NCBI GenBank assembly: GCA_003557485.1 | Contig: PWOI01000057.1 | Span: forward strand, 1-10,031 | Direction of reading: 5' to 3' | Source of the DNA: Elusimicrobiota bacterium | GTDB lineage: Bacteria > CG03 > SLGR01 > PWQF01 | Length of the DNA: 10,031 nt | In this document: positions 1-5,258 of the stretch, one piece after another | Layout of the letters: each line of letters opens with the position of its first letter | How positions within the stretch are numbered: position 1 is the stretch's first letter | The notes under the pieces: model-generated | What the model was told of the DNA's origin: nothing | Databases searched by the model: none | Seen by the model: the letters and a program-made list of their open reading frames with translations, nothing else | Program-made: the position numbers and the translations under genes

Positions 1-2
1 AA

Positions 3-47
3 GAAGTAATTGAGTCGGTCATTACTAATCTAATTAACATGGATTAA
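3..47 (+). CDS. possible C-terminal end of a truncated upstream gene
   Basis: A frame open from the window edge encodes 14 residues, EVIESVITNLINMD, and ends in TAA followed at once by TAG. The composition is compatible with the tail of a helical protein, but 14 codons cannot identify a family and the other forward frames close even sooner. It could be chance. Nothing coding is seen after it until 435 apart from one tiny frame at 339. Confidence 0.25.
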   Translation, partial: EVIESVITNLINMD

Positions 48-275
48 TAGTAGTGCTGGGACGGCCTCCGAACCGCCGCTGAGGAGGCCTTCAGGCGGCT
101 GTCTTAAAAAGAGGGGGGAGGATTTAAATGCCCGGGGCTTAAGGCGGGGAGAGTCCTGCCGGTTATGCCCGTTGGGGCTCAGTTTGGGATGTGATGTAAA
201 AAACGAACACCGGGTTTCTCATACCGCAACCGCCTGATTCCTGTAAATAATGTAACATTTTTATTCCTCGTTTTT
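48..275. other. non-coding flank with GC-rich dyads
   Basis: No convincing gene is seen here. A GC-rich stretch at 63-98 can form two mutually exclusive stems: GGCCTCC (63-69) with GGAGGCC (83-89), or CCGCC (73-77) with GGCGG (94-98). No T-tract follows on either strand, so it is not a standard intrinsic terminator. A short purine-rich Shine-Dalgarno-like run near 112-121 precedes an ATG at 128 that closes after four codons. The base composition is richer in GC than the cassette that starts at 307. Confidence 0.4.
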
Positions 276-306
276 TGTTATCACTGCCGTCCAGCCCGGG
301 GAGCCA
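276..306 (+). repeat. 31-bp direct repeat, outer copy (bracket of cassette 1)
   Basis: This 31-bp tract is identical to 1502-1532. The two copies bracket the first MNT/HEPN cassette with a period of 1226 bp. Its last nine bases (298-306) are the complement of the core TGGCTCCCC, which is found at all four cassette junctions. The sequence diverges immediately after the core, as expected for a site-specific recombination junction. The tail GGAGCCACAT (299-308 by the shared run) also matches the end of the tRNA fragment at 9033-9059 and the bases just after it. Confidence 0.85.
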
Positions 307-327
307 CATCTTTTCTCGATGATAAAA

Positions 328-378
328 AAGGAGGCGCAATGTCTATTCCTGTTCCCATTTCTATTGAATGACCTCCTT
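328..378 (+). promoter_or_regulatory. hairpin enclosing an 11-codon mini-ORF with a strong ribosome binding site
   Basis: AAGGAGG (328-334) sits four bases before an ATG at 339. The frame encodes MSIPVPISIE and stops at 371. Immediately after it, CCTCCTT (372-378) is the exact complement of the Shine-Dalgarno. Pairing would form a 7-bp stem with a 37-base loop and sequester the site. It lies just upstream of and overlaps the MNT1 -35 hexamer (377-382), so it would not be in the MNT1 transcript. It may belong to a read-through transcript or be the degraded start of a lost gene: AAGGAGGCGC also precedes the recombinase partner gene. Function unknown. Confidence 0.35.
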
Positions 379-405
379 GACAGAAACAAATTCGTTAATT
401 ATAGT
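377..405 (+). promoter_or_regulatory. sigma-70-type promoter of the first MNT/HEPN operon
   Basis: TTGACA (377-382) is separated by 17 bp from TATAGT (400-405), a near-consensus sigma-70 promoter. Transcription would start around 411-413, giving a leader of only about 23 bases before the ATG at 435. The -10 hexamer lies inside the upstream operator (393-410) and the start site at the edge of the downstream operator (413-430), so a bound repressor would block polymerase directly. Confidence 0.75.
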
Positions 406-430
406 TAACATATGTTAAGTAAAATTTACA
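393..430 (+). promoter_or_regulatory. tandem operator pair in front of MNT1
   Basis: Two 18-bp sites are separated by 2 bp. The downstream one (413-430) reads TGTTAAGTAAAATTTACA. The upstream one (393-410) reads TGTTAACTATAATTAACG on the minus strand. They meet in a perfect 14-bp palindrome, TTAACATATGTTAA (405-418). The same site type, duplicated with the same 2-bp spacing, lies before MNT2 (4808-4845). Position over the -10 and start region suggests repression. The winged-helix domain of the downstream gene is the obvious candidate binder; that part is inference. Confidence 0.65.
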
Positions 431-434
431 TAAT

Positions 435-1070
435 ATGGTTATAGAAAGATTACTAGATAGAATATTAAATACGCCTTCAAAGCTAAAAATCATCCGCTTG
501 TTTATTTCAAAAAGGCAGGATTTTGTTGCAACAGGGCGTGAAATTGCAAGGAAAACGGGACTTTCTCCGCCCGGTGCGCATACCGCTTTAAAAGAATTAT
601 ATGCCGAGGATGTTTTGAAGCGGGATATTATAGGAAAGCATCATCTGTACCGTCTGAATATAAATAACAGAAATGTGAAAAATATCCTTATTCCAGCATT
701 TACAAAAGAGATTTCTATAAAGAAGGATATTGAAAACTTTCTAAAAGGGAAAATAAAAGAGTACAAGTTAACAAATGAAATTGTCTCACTATTACTATAC
801 GGCAGCATCTCAAAAGGCAGAGATACCCCGGATAGTGACGTAGATGTTGCTGTGGTGACGGGGGATGATGTAAACCTGGAAAAAATAGAGACTGCATTTA
901 CAGATAAAATATCATCTGAATTCCGTGAGTATTTTGGTCTCCATCTTGATCCATATATAAAGAAAAAGAAAGAATTTGTTAAATTTCTTAATAACAAAAC
1001 ACCGCCTGTTTCAACTTTAATAAGGACATATACGCTTGTGTATGGGAAAGACCTGACGGATATTAGGTAA
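435..1070 (+). CDS. winged-helix/MNT-type nucleotidyltransferase (antitoxin-like), copy 1
   Basis: This 211-aa protein has an N-terminal winged-helix domain (about residues 10-80, core GREIARKTGLSPPGAHTALKEL) fused to a minimal nucleotidyltransferase domain (about 110-205). The NTase signature is YGS with G123-S124, then D135 and D137 in SDVDVAVV, and a third carboxylate D172 in FGLHLD, so the metal-binding triad looks complete. In the known MntA/HepT systems the MNT protein AMPylates and neutralises a HEPN RNase; a similar role is inferred from the HEPN gene 2 bp downstream. The winged helix is an extra, probably for autoregulation at 393-430. The ATG is taken from the N-terminal match to MNT2; no Shine-Dalgarno is visible before it. 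About 53% identical to the protein at 4167-4805 by ungapped eye alignment. Confidence 0.85.
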   Translation: MVIERLLDRILNTPSKLKIIRLFISKRQDFVATGREIARKTGLSPPGAHTALKELYAEDVLKRDIIGKHHLYRLNINNRNVKNILIPAFTKEISIKKDIENFLKGKIKEYKLTNEIVSLLLYGSISKGRDTPDSDVDVAVVTGDDVNLEKIETAFTDKISSEFREYFGLHLDPYIKKKKEFVKFLNNKTPPVSTLIRTYTLVYGKDLTDIR

Positions 1071-1072
1071 AA

Positions 1073-1477
1073 ATGGGCGCAGGAAAAATAAAGGTCAGAG
1101 AGGAAGATAAATCAAAAGCTTTAAAGTATCTTAAAAAAGCGGAAGATAATCATTCTCAGATGCTTAAATCTTTCAGAGAGGGTAATTATAACGCTTCGTC
1201 AACCCTGGCAATACAATGCGTTATTTCTGCAGCGGATGCTGTTTGTATACATGAGAAAGGCATTCGTTCGATATCACAAAATCATCTTGATCTGTGCGAA
1301 CTTATAAAATCTATACCGCTTCCCGAATCTAGGAGCAAGAGTAATTCCCTGAAGAAAATCATTTCAAAAAAGAACCTTATACAATATGAAAGCAGGAGTA
1401 TTTACGGCAGGGAAGCAGATGAAATAGTAAAAAATGCAAGCAGATTTTTCAGGTGGGCTGCTACTGTTTTAAAATAG
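1073..1477 (+). CDS. HEPN-domain protein (candidate RNase toxin), copy 1
   Basis: This 134-aa, mostly helical protein is of HEPN size and starts 2 bp after the MNT gene, so the two are surely co-transcribed. The candidate catalytic motif is R65-x5-H71 (RSISQNH), within the R-x4-6-H range of HEPN RNases. The Tyr two residues after His that is AMPylated in HepT (RX4HXY) is absent: here the sequence is H-L-D. A conserved C-terminal block, LIQYESRSI, is shared exactly with the second copy (3759-4166); overall identity is about 60%. Its last 17 bases overlap, tail to tail, the 3' end of the recombinase gene. Toxin activity is inferred from family and context; it could instead be a substrate-binding partner of the NTase. 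Confidence 0.8.
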   Translation: MGAGKIKVREEDKSKALKYLKKAEDNHSQMLKSFREGNYNASSTLAIQCVISAADAVCIHEKGIRSISQNHLDLCELIKSIPLPESRSKSNSLKKIISKKNLIQYESRSIYGREADEIVKNASRFFRWAATVLK

Positions 1478-3065
1478 AATTGAATCTTCTGTAAAAATTT
1501 ATGTTATCACTGCCGTCCAGCCCGGGGAGCCAGTTCTTCTTTTGACGGATTTTTACCCTTTTTTTTAATTTTTTTTTCGGGGTGCCCTTGGCACCTAAAG
1601 AGGGGGGTAAGTCTTTTTCTGAAAAAAGATCGTCGGAAAAATCTCCTGAAGAGATAAATCTGTAAGGCTCTCTAAAGGAAAACCTCAGCTTCTTCTCTTT
1701 TAGAAAAAAGTTCGAACCTGTTTTTTGGATAATTTTAGAGATTTCATCATAATTTTTTCCAGAAATAATTTTCTCGACGGAGTTGCAGGTGTTTACTGCT
1801 TCTTTTGCGAGTTCGAACCACTCCAGGTGCCCTTCGTCTAAATCGCTGATTAGCCCATTCAGTTCGGCCTTTCTTTCAATCATTTTTTTCTTCCTGCTCT
1901 GAAATTCTTCTTCGCTGAGATACTCAGCAAGAAAAGTATCTATTAGTTTTTCCATCTGTCCGGAAACTGCGGCGAGCTCGTCCCGGGCCTTGAGAATCTT
2001 TCTTTCTATTTCAGATTCATCAACGGTTTTATGTTCTTCTAATTGATTTAGAATAAGGGCACTGTCCTCATCATTAATATATATTGATTCAAGTGCCTCG
2101 GTGATCTGTGCCGCAAGTTCTTTTTCCTCAATGTATCCCTGCGAACATTTGCCTTTTCTCTTGGTGCAGTGGTAGTAAATATATTTTCCCTTCTTTTTTT
2201 CTGCGGTAATCATTGCGCCGCATTCGCCGCAGCTCATATAGCCTCTGAAAGCGAAATGATACTGCGCCTTTCTTGTAGGTTTTGATCTTTCCTGAAAAAC
2301 TTCCTGAACCCTGTCGAAAAGGGACTTTGTTATTAGAGGAGGGTGACTTCCTTCAAAGAGCTCTCCCTTAAGACTAAAAACGCCATAGTAAAAGGGGTTT
2401 TGAAGGGTTCTGACCATTATGCATTTTGAGATTGGCTTATTATAACGGCTTTTTAAACCGATCTGCTCTGATATCCGGCATATTTCACGGATTGAGTGCT
2501 CTCCATCTGAGTATACTTCAAATATTTTCCTGACCAGCGGGGCTTTTTCAGGGTCAAGGACAATGGTGTGGTTTCTTAAGTCGTTGTTATATCCTATAGG
2601 AGCCCATCCAGGAAACTCTCCTCTCTTAAGTTTCTCTCTTATTCCCCGCTTAACGTTTTCGGACAGATTATCGATATAATATTTGGATTGTCCAAAGGCT
2701 ATGTTAAGCATGAATTTCCCGTATGCCGAGTTGTCAAAGCGGAATGTCGGGAATTTAAGGTCTTTTATCATTCCGGTGTCTAAAAGAAAAAGTATCTTGC
2801 CCCCATCAATGGAATTTCTGGCCAGCCTGTCCGGGTGCCAGGCAATTATTGAGTCCGCCTCACCGGCCTCAATGGAGGTAAGCATTTCGTTGAAAATTTT
2901 TCTTCCAGGCTTTTTAGAAGTCCGAGCCTCTGTGTATTCCCTGATAATTGTAAGGTTCTCCTTTTTAGCCAGTTCGCGAAGTTCTCTAAGCTGTGAATGA
3001 ATAGATAGAACCTGTCTGTCTTCTGCATCGCTGGATTTTCTGGCGTAAAGGAGGTACCTATTCAT
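1461..3065 (-). CDS. large serine recombinase (resolvase/invertase superfamily)
   Basis: This 534-aa protein has the large serine recombinase layout. The N-terminal resolvase domain (1-145) contains YARKSS with the nucleophile probably S11, and HPDRLARNSID (77-87). A recombinase domain follows (about 150-265, with GWAPIGY and NPFYYGVF). A zinc ribbon (C279, C282, C300, C307) and a charged coiled coil (about 345-410) come next. Such enzymes recombine short attachment sites, which fits the core repeats around it. The ATG overlaps the stop of the upstream small gene by 4 bp (ATGA), implying translational coupling. The last 20 or so residues, from W512-L-P514 on, are encoded by the 31-bp junction repeat and by antisense of the HEPN gene, so the C-terminus depends on what lies beyond the core. 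A run of nine T at 1569-1577 is eight A in the inverted copy; with eight, the protein would stop near residue 499. Confidence 0.9.
   Translation of the reverse strand: MNRYLLYARKSSDAEDRQVLSIHSQLRELRELAKKENLTIIREYTEARTSKKPGRKIFNEMLTSIEAGEADSIIAWHPDRLARNSIDGGKILFLLDTGMIKDLKFPTFRFDNSAYGKFMLNIAFGQSKYYIDNLSENVKRGIREKLKRGEFPGWAPIGYNNDLRNHTIVLDPEKAPLVRKIFEVYSDGEHSIREICRISEQIGLKSRYNKPISKCIMVRTLQNPFYYGVFSLKGELFEGSHPPLITKSLFDRVQEVFQERSKPTRKAQYHFAFRGYMSCGECGAMITAEKKKGKYIYYHCTKRKGKCSQGYIEEKELAAQITEALESIYINDEDSALILNQLEEHKTVDESEIERKILKARDELAAVSGQMEKLIDTFLAEYLSEEEFQSRKKKMIERKAELNGLISDLDEGHLEWFELAKEAVNTCNSVEKIISGKNYDEISKIIQKTGSNFFLKEKKLRFSFREPYRFISSGDFSDDLFSEKDLPPSLGAKGTPKKKLKKRVKIRQKKNWLPGLDGSDNINFYRRFNSILKQ
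1502..1532 (+). repeat. 31-bp direct repeat, inner copy (cassette 1/recombinase junction)
   Basis: This tract is identical to 276-306. It lies 25 bp after the HEPN1 stop, and its core (1524-1532, complement of TGGCTCCCC) abuts recombinase-specific sequence. On the minus strand it supplies recombinase codons for WLPGLDGSDN. With the outer copy it brackets cassette 1 in the same orientation, so recombination between the copies would release a 1226-bp circle carrying MNT1 and HEPN1. Confidence 0.85.
1523..1710 (-). repeat. 188-bp inverted repeat, left arm (recombinase 3' end)
   Basis: Read on the minus strand, this segment runs from the codons for LKEKKLRF to the core TGGCTCCCC and matches the plus strand at 3480-3667. 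The differences are a few substitutions near the interior end, a synonymous change (ttaccc against ttacca), one base in an A-run, and a compensating one-base indel near the interior end. Near-identity over 188 bp, including synonymous sites, implies a recent duplication or ongoing homogenisation. The arms enclose the recombinase and its partner and end exactly at the shared core. Confidence 0.9.
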
Positions 3066-3364
3066 ACTATTCTGGGTCTTACGGTCCTCAGCATCTTAAG
3101 AGTTTTGTTTACCTCTCTGATCTTTTTCTCGGTTTCTCTTCTAATGGATATCTCTCTTATGAGCTGCCTGGGCTCTTCTTTACCTATATAGTCGTGCTTA
3201 AGCTTACCGCCTTTTGTATGGCTGTGATAATAATAAAACTGATTACCGATTTTTCTTTTTGTAACAGTGCCCTTTGGCAGAGGTTTAAGTTTTTCCTTTA
3301 AGCGCATGAGCTCATTATTGTATTCTGAATGTTTTTCTTTTAAGTATTTCTTAATCTCTTCCAT
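3062..3364 (-). CDS. small DUF6788-like protein, recombinase partner
   Basis: This 100-aa basic protein is helical at both ends, with a central strand-like segment FYYYHSHTKGGKLKHDYIGK (residues about 43-62). The preceding LPKGTVTKRKIG, then YYY and a YIGK motif, resembles the DUF6788 family of small uncharacterised proteins; this assignment is from memory of the family pattern. A strong ribosome binding site AAGGAGG (complement of 3373-3379) lies 8 bases before the ATG, and a good promoter precedes it. Its stop overlaps the recombinase start by 4 bp. The basic composition and coupling suggest a DNA-binding accessory or directionality factor, but no function is demonstrated. Confidence 0.75.
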   Translation of the reverse strand: MEEIKKYLKEKHSEYNNELMRLKEKLKPLPKGTVTKRKIGNQFYYYHSHTKGGKLKHDYIGKEEPRQLIREISIRRETEKKIREVNKTLKMLRTVRPRIV

Positions 3365-3388
3365 TTTCAGCGCCTCCTTGTATAATTA

Positions 3389-3417
3389 ATTATATAATAA
3401 AAAATATATTATGTAAA
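3389..3417 (-). promoter_or_regulatory. sigma-70-type promoter of the recombinase operon
   Basis: On the minus strand, TTTACA (3417-3412) is followed after 17 bp by a perfect TATAAT (3394-3389), about 25 bp before the AT-rich start of the small gene. The -35 hexamer is the end of TCAGCTTTACA, an 11-bp match to one of the MNT2 operators (4808-4825), so the recombinase may share a regulator with the MNT genes. The promoter lies between the inverted arms and would flip together with the genes. Confidence 0.75.
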
Positions 3418-3443
3418 GCTGAAAAAGAAAAAATGTTCGAAAA

Positions 3444-3486
3444 TAATCCTCTAAGGATTATAAGCCTCGGCAGGGGCTGCTTTTTT
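3444..3486 (+). terminator. tandem hairpins followed by T6, possible intrinsic terminator or small RNA end
   Basis: A perfect 7-bp stem TAATCCT/AGGATTA with a 3-base loop (3444-3460) is followed at once by a 6-bp stem AGCCTC/GGGGCT-like (3463-3478, one G-T pair, loop GGCA) and then GC plus six T (3481-3486). This is the shape of a rho-independent terminator for plus-strand transcription, yet no plus-strand gene lies just upstream. It may end a short unannotated RNA running divergently from the recombinase promoter, or insulate the recombinase segment. The T-run coincides with the interior end of the inverted repeat. Confidence 0.45.
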
Positions 3487-3667
3487 CTTAAAGGAGAAGA
3501 AGCTGAGGTTTTCCTTTAGAGAGCCTTACAGATTTATCTCTTCAGGAGATTTTTCCGACGATCTTTTTTCAGAAAAAGACTTACCACCCTCTTTAGGTGC
3601 CAAGGGCACCCCGAAAAAAAATTAAAAAAAAGGGTAAAAATCCGTCAAAAGAAGAACTGGCTCCCCG
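3480..3667 (+). repeat. 188-bp inverted repeat, right arm
   Basis: This is the inverted partner of 1523-1710. Both arms end at the core TGGCTCCCC plus one G, beyond which the flanks are unrelated (left GGCTGGACGG, right TTTTTAATTT). The orientation means recombination between the arms, by the serine recombinase or by homologous recombination, would invert 1523-3667 and swap the recombinase 3' flank. Confidence 0.9.
3486..3625 (+). pseudogene. orphan copy of the serine recombinase 3' end
   Basis: The plus strand here encodes the recombinase C-terminal residues KLRFSFREPYRFISSGDF and onward to GAKGTPKK, without the rest of the gene. An A-run of eight instead of nine shifts the frame and gives a stop at 3623-3625 (ending GTPKKN). 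Upstream of 3480 the similarity ends abruptly. It may be a remnant of a second recombinase, or, more likely, a functional arm of the invertible segment that gives the recombinase an alternative 3' end after inversion. Confidence 0.7.
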
Positions 3668-3701
3668 TTTTTAATTTTGTTCGAACCTGGGCTGTGGAAA
3701 A
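3642..3701 (+). repeat. 60-bp direct repeat, inner copy (recombinase/cassette 2 junction)
   Basis: This tract matches 5259-5318 at 59 of 60 positions, the one difference being G or T just after the core. It contains a recombinase-side arm (ending AAGAAGAAC), the core TGGCTCCCC (3658-3666) and an outer arm containing TTGTTCGAACCTGGGCTGTGG. Similarity to the outer copy stops at 3702, and the HEPN2 stop follows 57 bp later. With the outer copy it brackets cassette 2 with a period of 1617 bp. Confidence 0.85.
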
Positions 3702-3758
3702 GTCTGACTGTTAAGAGTGCTTTAAATTGGGTGTTGTGGAAAAAAGTAAACAAAAAAA

Positions 3759-4166
3759 TTATTTTTCGATTACAGAAACAACCCAGATATAAAATCTGCT
3801 CGCCCATTTAACGATCTCTTCAGCTTCGGTTTGGGTGATGCTTCTGCTTTCATACTGGATCAGATGTTTCTTCGCAATAATTCTTTTGAGAGAATTGGAT
3901 TTATTGGACGCTTCTTTGAGCGGGATTGATTTAACAAGGTCACATACATCTCTGTGATCCTGGGAAACAGATCTAATTCCCAGTTCATGGACACAGATTG
4001 CATCAGCTGAAGATATGGCGCATTGAACAGCTAATGTTGAGGCGGCGTTAAAATTTACATTTCCCAAAGCAGATAACATCTGTGCGTGGTTATCAGAGGC
4101 TTTTTTCAGGTAATCTTTTGAGGAGGCCGGGTTTTCTGTTTTAGTTTTTATTTTGCGCGCAGACAT
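3759..4166 (-). CDS. HEPN-domain protein (candidate RNase toxin), copy 2
   Basis: This 135-aa protein aligns without gaps to the HEPN protein at 1073-1477 with 81 of 134 identical residues by eye. It keeps R65-x5-H71 (RSVSQDH), the CAISSADAICVHELGIRS block and LIQYESRSI. As in copy 1, no Tyr follows the His (H-R-D), so the Tyr-AMPylation mode described for HepT is not supported by the motif. Its ATG follows the MNT2 stop with no gap, so the genes are tightly coupled. It is read towards the recombinase, mirroring copy 1. The strongest divergence is at residues 11-40 and 111-135, which may reflect partner specificity. Confidence 0.8.
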   Translation of the reverse strand: MSARKIKTKTENPASSKDYLKKASDNHAQMLSALGNVNFNAASTLAVQCAISSADAICVHELGIRSVSQDHRDVCDLVKSIPLKEASNKSNSLKRIIAKKHLIQYESRSITQTEAEEIVKWASRFYIWVVSVIEK

Positions 4167-4805
4167 TTATTTGAGTTCGGTTATATCCTTGCCGTACACA
4201 ACTATGTGGGATTGAATTAAACCAGATACCGGGGGCAACTGTTCCCTGATCCGCCTGATGAACTCTTCTTTACTTTTAATATACACATCAAGATGTGCTC
4301 CGAAGTAATTGTAAAAATCGTTGGAAATTTTCTCACGAAATATCTTCTCAACTTGATTAATCTCCGAATCATCCTTTACTACAATGGCTATGTCTACATC
4401 ATTGATATTATTACTATTCTCTCTCACAAAACTGCCATATAAATATACTGAAGATATTTTGTCAGTAATATTTGATCTAAACATCCGGTCTTTTATGAAT
4501 TGAGATATATCTTCTTTGAGGGAGAGTTCTTTAGTAAAAGCGGGTATAAGTATTTCCTTTACTAGCCTGTTATTAGAATTCAGGCTGTAGAGGTGCTGTT
4601 TTCCTATGATGTTTAGTTTAAGAATATCCTGGCTGTATAAATCCTTTAGCGCGGTATGCACCGCCGGTGCGGTAAAACCTGTTTTTCTCGCGACTTCTCT
4701 GCCATTAGCAGTATAATCCTCTCTCCGCGAAGTAAACAGCCTGATTATTTTGAGTTTCAGGTCAGTGTTCAATATGTTATCAAGCGTCTGTTTGTTAATG
4801 CTCAT
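4167..4805 (-). CDS. winged-helix/MNT-type nucleotidyltransferase (antitoxin-like), copy 2
   Basis: This 212-aa paralogue of MNT1 is about 53% identical and collinear. The winged helix is about residues 10-81 (GREVARKTGFTAPAVHTALKDL). The NTase domain has YGS (G124-S125), D136 and D138 in NDVDIAIV, and D173 in FGAHLD. The catalytic carboxylates are kept, but the usual Gly and Ser of GSxxxG...SDxD are replaced (ENSNNIND), so nucleotide handling may differ from copy 1. The stretch between the winged helix and the NTase and the region near residues 182-191 are the most divergent. The start lies 2 bp after the operator pair, and no Shine-Dalgarno is seen. Role by analogy: it neutralises HEPN2 and represses its own operon. 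Confidence 0.85.
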   Translation of the reverse strand: MSINKQTLDNILNTDLKLKIIRLFTSRREDYTANGREVARKTGFTAPAVHTALKDLYSQDILKLNIIGKQHLYSLNSNNRLVKEILIPAFTKELSLKEDISQFIKDRMFRSNITDKISSVYLYGSFVRENSNNINDVDIAIVVKDDSEINQVEKIFREKISNDFYNYFGAHLDVYIKSKEEFIRRIREQLPPVSGLIQSHIVVYGKDITELK

Positions 4806-4807
4806 AT

Positions 4808-4845
4808 TGTTAAGTCAGCTTTACAACTGTAAAGTATACTTAACA
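4808..4845 (-). promoter_or_regulatory. tandem operator pair in front of MNT2
   Basis: The plus strand reads TGTTAAGTCAGCTTTACA (4808-4825), then AC, then TGTAAAGTATACTTAACA (4828-4845), whose complement is TGTTAAGTATACTTTACA. The whole is a 38-bp dyad with only three mismatched pairs. Each half is itself a near-palindrome. Compared in gene direction, ATGTTAAGTA-nnn-TTTACA here matches the MNT1 site (412-430) at 17 of 19 positions. Size, 20-bp centre-to-centre spacing and location against the start codon suggest binding of two winged-helix dimers. Confidence 0.7.
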
Positions 4846-4860
4846 TAAGTAGGGCTGGTT

Positions 4861-4866
4861 TGTCAA
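4861..4866 (-). promoter_or_regulatory. probable -35 element of the second MNT/HEPN operon
   Basis: A consensus TTGACA is read on the minus strand 56 bp before the MNT2 start. The best -10 at 17-18 bp spacing (TTAAGT or TAAGTA) is poor, while a good TATACT inside the operator lies too far away (22 bp). The promoter is therefore likely here but its exact -10 is uncertain; either choice overlaps the operator pair. Confidence 0.4.
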
Positions 4867-4901
4867 TATGCTTATCACAAGTATTGGCGGGCTAAGTCTG
4901 G

Positions 4902-4941
4902 CAACCGGGAGTTTGCAAGTAGTACAACCGGGAATTTGCAA
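4902..4941 (+). repeat. two 17-bp iterons at 23-bp period (block A)
   Basis: CAACCGGGAGTTTGCAA (4902-4918) and CAACCGGGAATTTGCAA (4925-4941) lie 23 bp apart start to start. They match the four-unit block at 8860-8945, and the first unit is identical to the unit at 8929. They lie upstream of the second MNT/HEPN operon. They could be the multiple end repeats of a decayed insertion sequence (IS21-type ends have such repeats) or binding sites for a regulator. No transposase is in the window. Confidence 0.7.
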
Positions 4942-5001
4942 TTGTGCCTAATTTTGGTGGGGATATTGAGTGATGGAAAAGAGGATATATAAACACTGTC
5001 A

Positions 5002-5031
5002 TCTTAATTTAAGGCGTAAATGCTATTGGTT
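5002..5031 (+). repeat. 30-bp exact repeat, copy A
   Basis: This 30-bp tract is identical to 9009-9038. With the iterons upstream, it forms a longer diverged direct repeat (about 4902-5037 against 8906-9044). In copy B the tract runs into a clean tRNA 3' end; here the corresponding bases (TTTGGATCCC) no longer fit a T-loop, so copy A looks like the decayed one. Confidence 0.8.
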
Positions 5032-5040
5032 TGGATCCCC

Positions 5041-5258
5041 GAAATTTAAATTTTCAAACCCTGTTAATAACTTACGCAAACAGCATTCATGGGAATACAA
5101 CGTTGTTAATAAAATAATCACAGTTTTGTTCATTGAGTAAATAATTGAAATTAGGAACACAACTCAATTTTCCTGAGGTCTATCTACTACAGAAACTATA
5201 GGAAACTCTCAGTTTGTAATAAAATCTACCGAAAAAAATTATAAAACAGAGCAAAAAA
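5041..5258. other. non-coding spacer with a weak recombinase-end remnant
   Basis: No gene is seen. The last 30 bases or so (from CCGAAAAAAATTATAAAA, about 5229) resemble, with several changes, the poly-A stretch that precedes the core in the recombinase 3' end (3612-3641). The neighbouring 60-bp repeat may therefore be the surviving tip of a third, mostly eroded recombinase 3' end. Confidence 0.4.

Noticed and set aside
63-98. Intrinsic terminator
   Set aside because: Strong GC stems but no T-tract on either strand.
168-263. Minus-strand 31-codon frame
   Set aside because: No ribosome binding site of note, low-complexity context and no recognisable features.
1710-1720. GTTCGAACCTG shared with the outer arm at 3679-3689
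   Set aside because: An 11-bp match built on a palindromic TTCGAA, inside recombinase coding sequence on the left; no extension on either side, so probably chance.
3622-3807. Minus-strand 61-aa open frame
   Set aside because: Overlaps the HEPN2 3' end and the inverted-repeat arm in another frame; made of repeat sequence.
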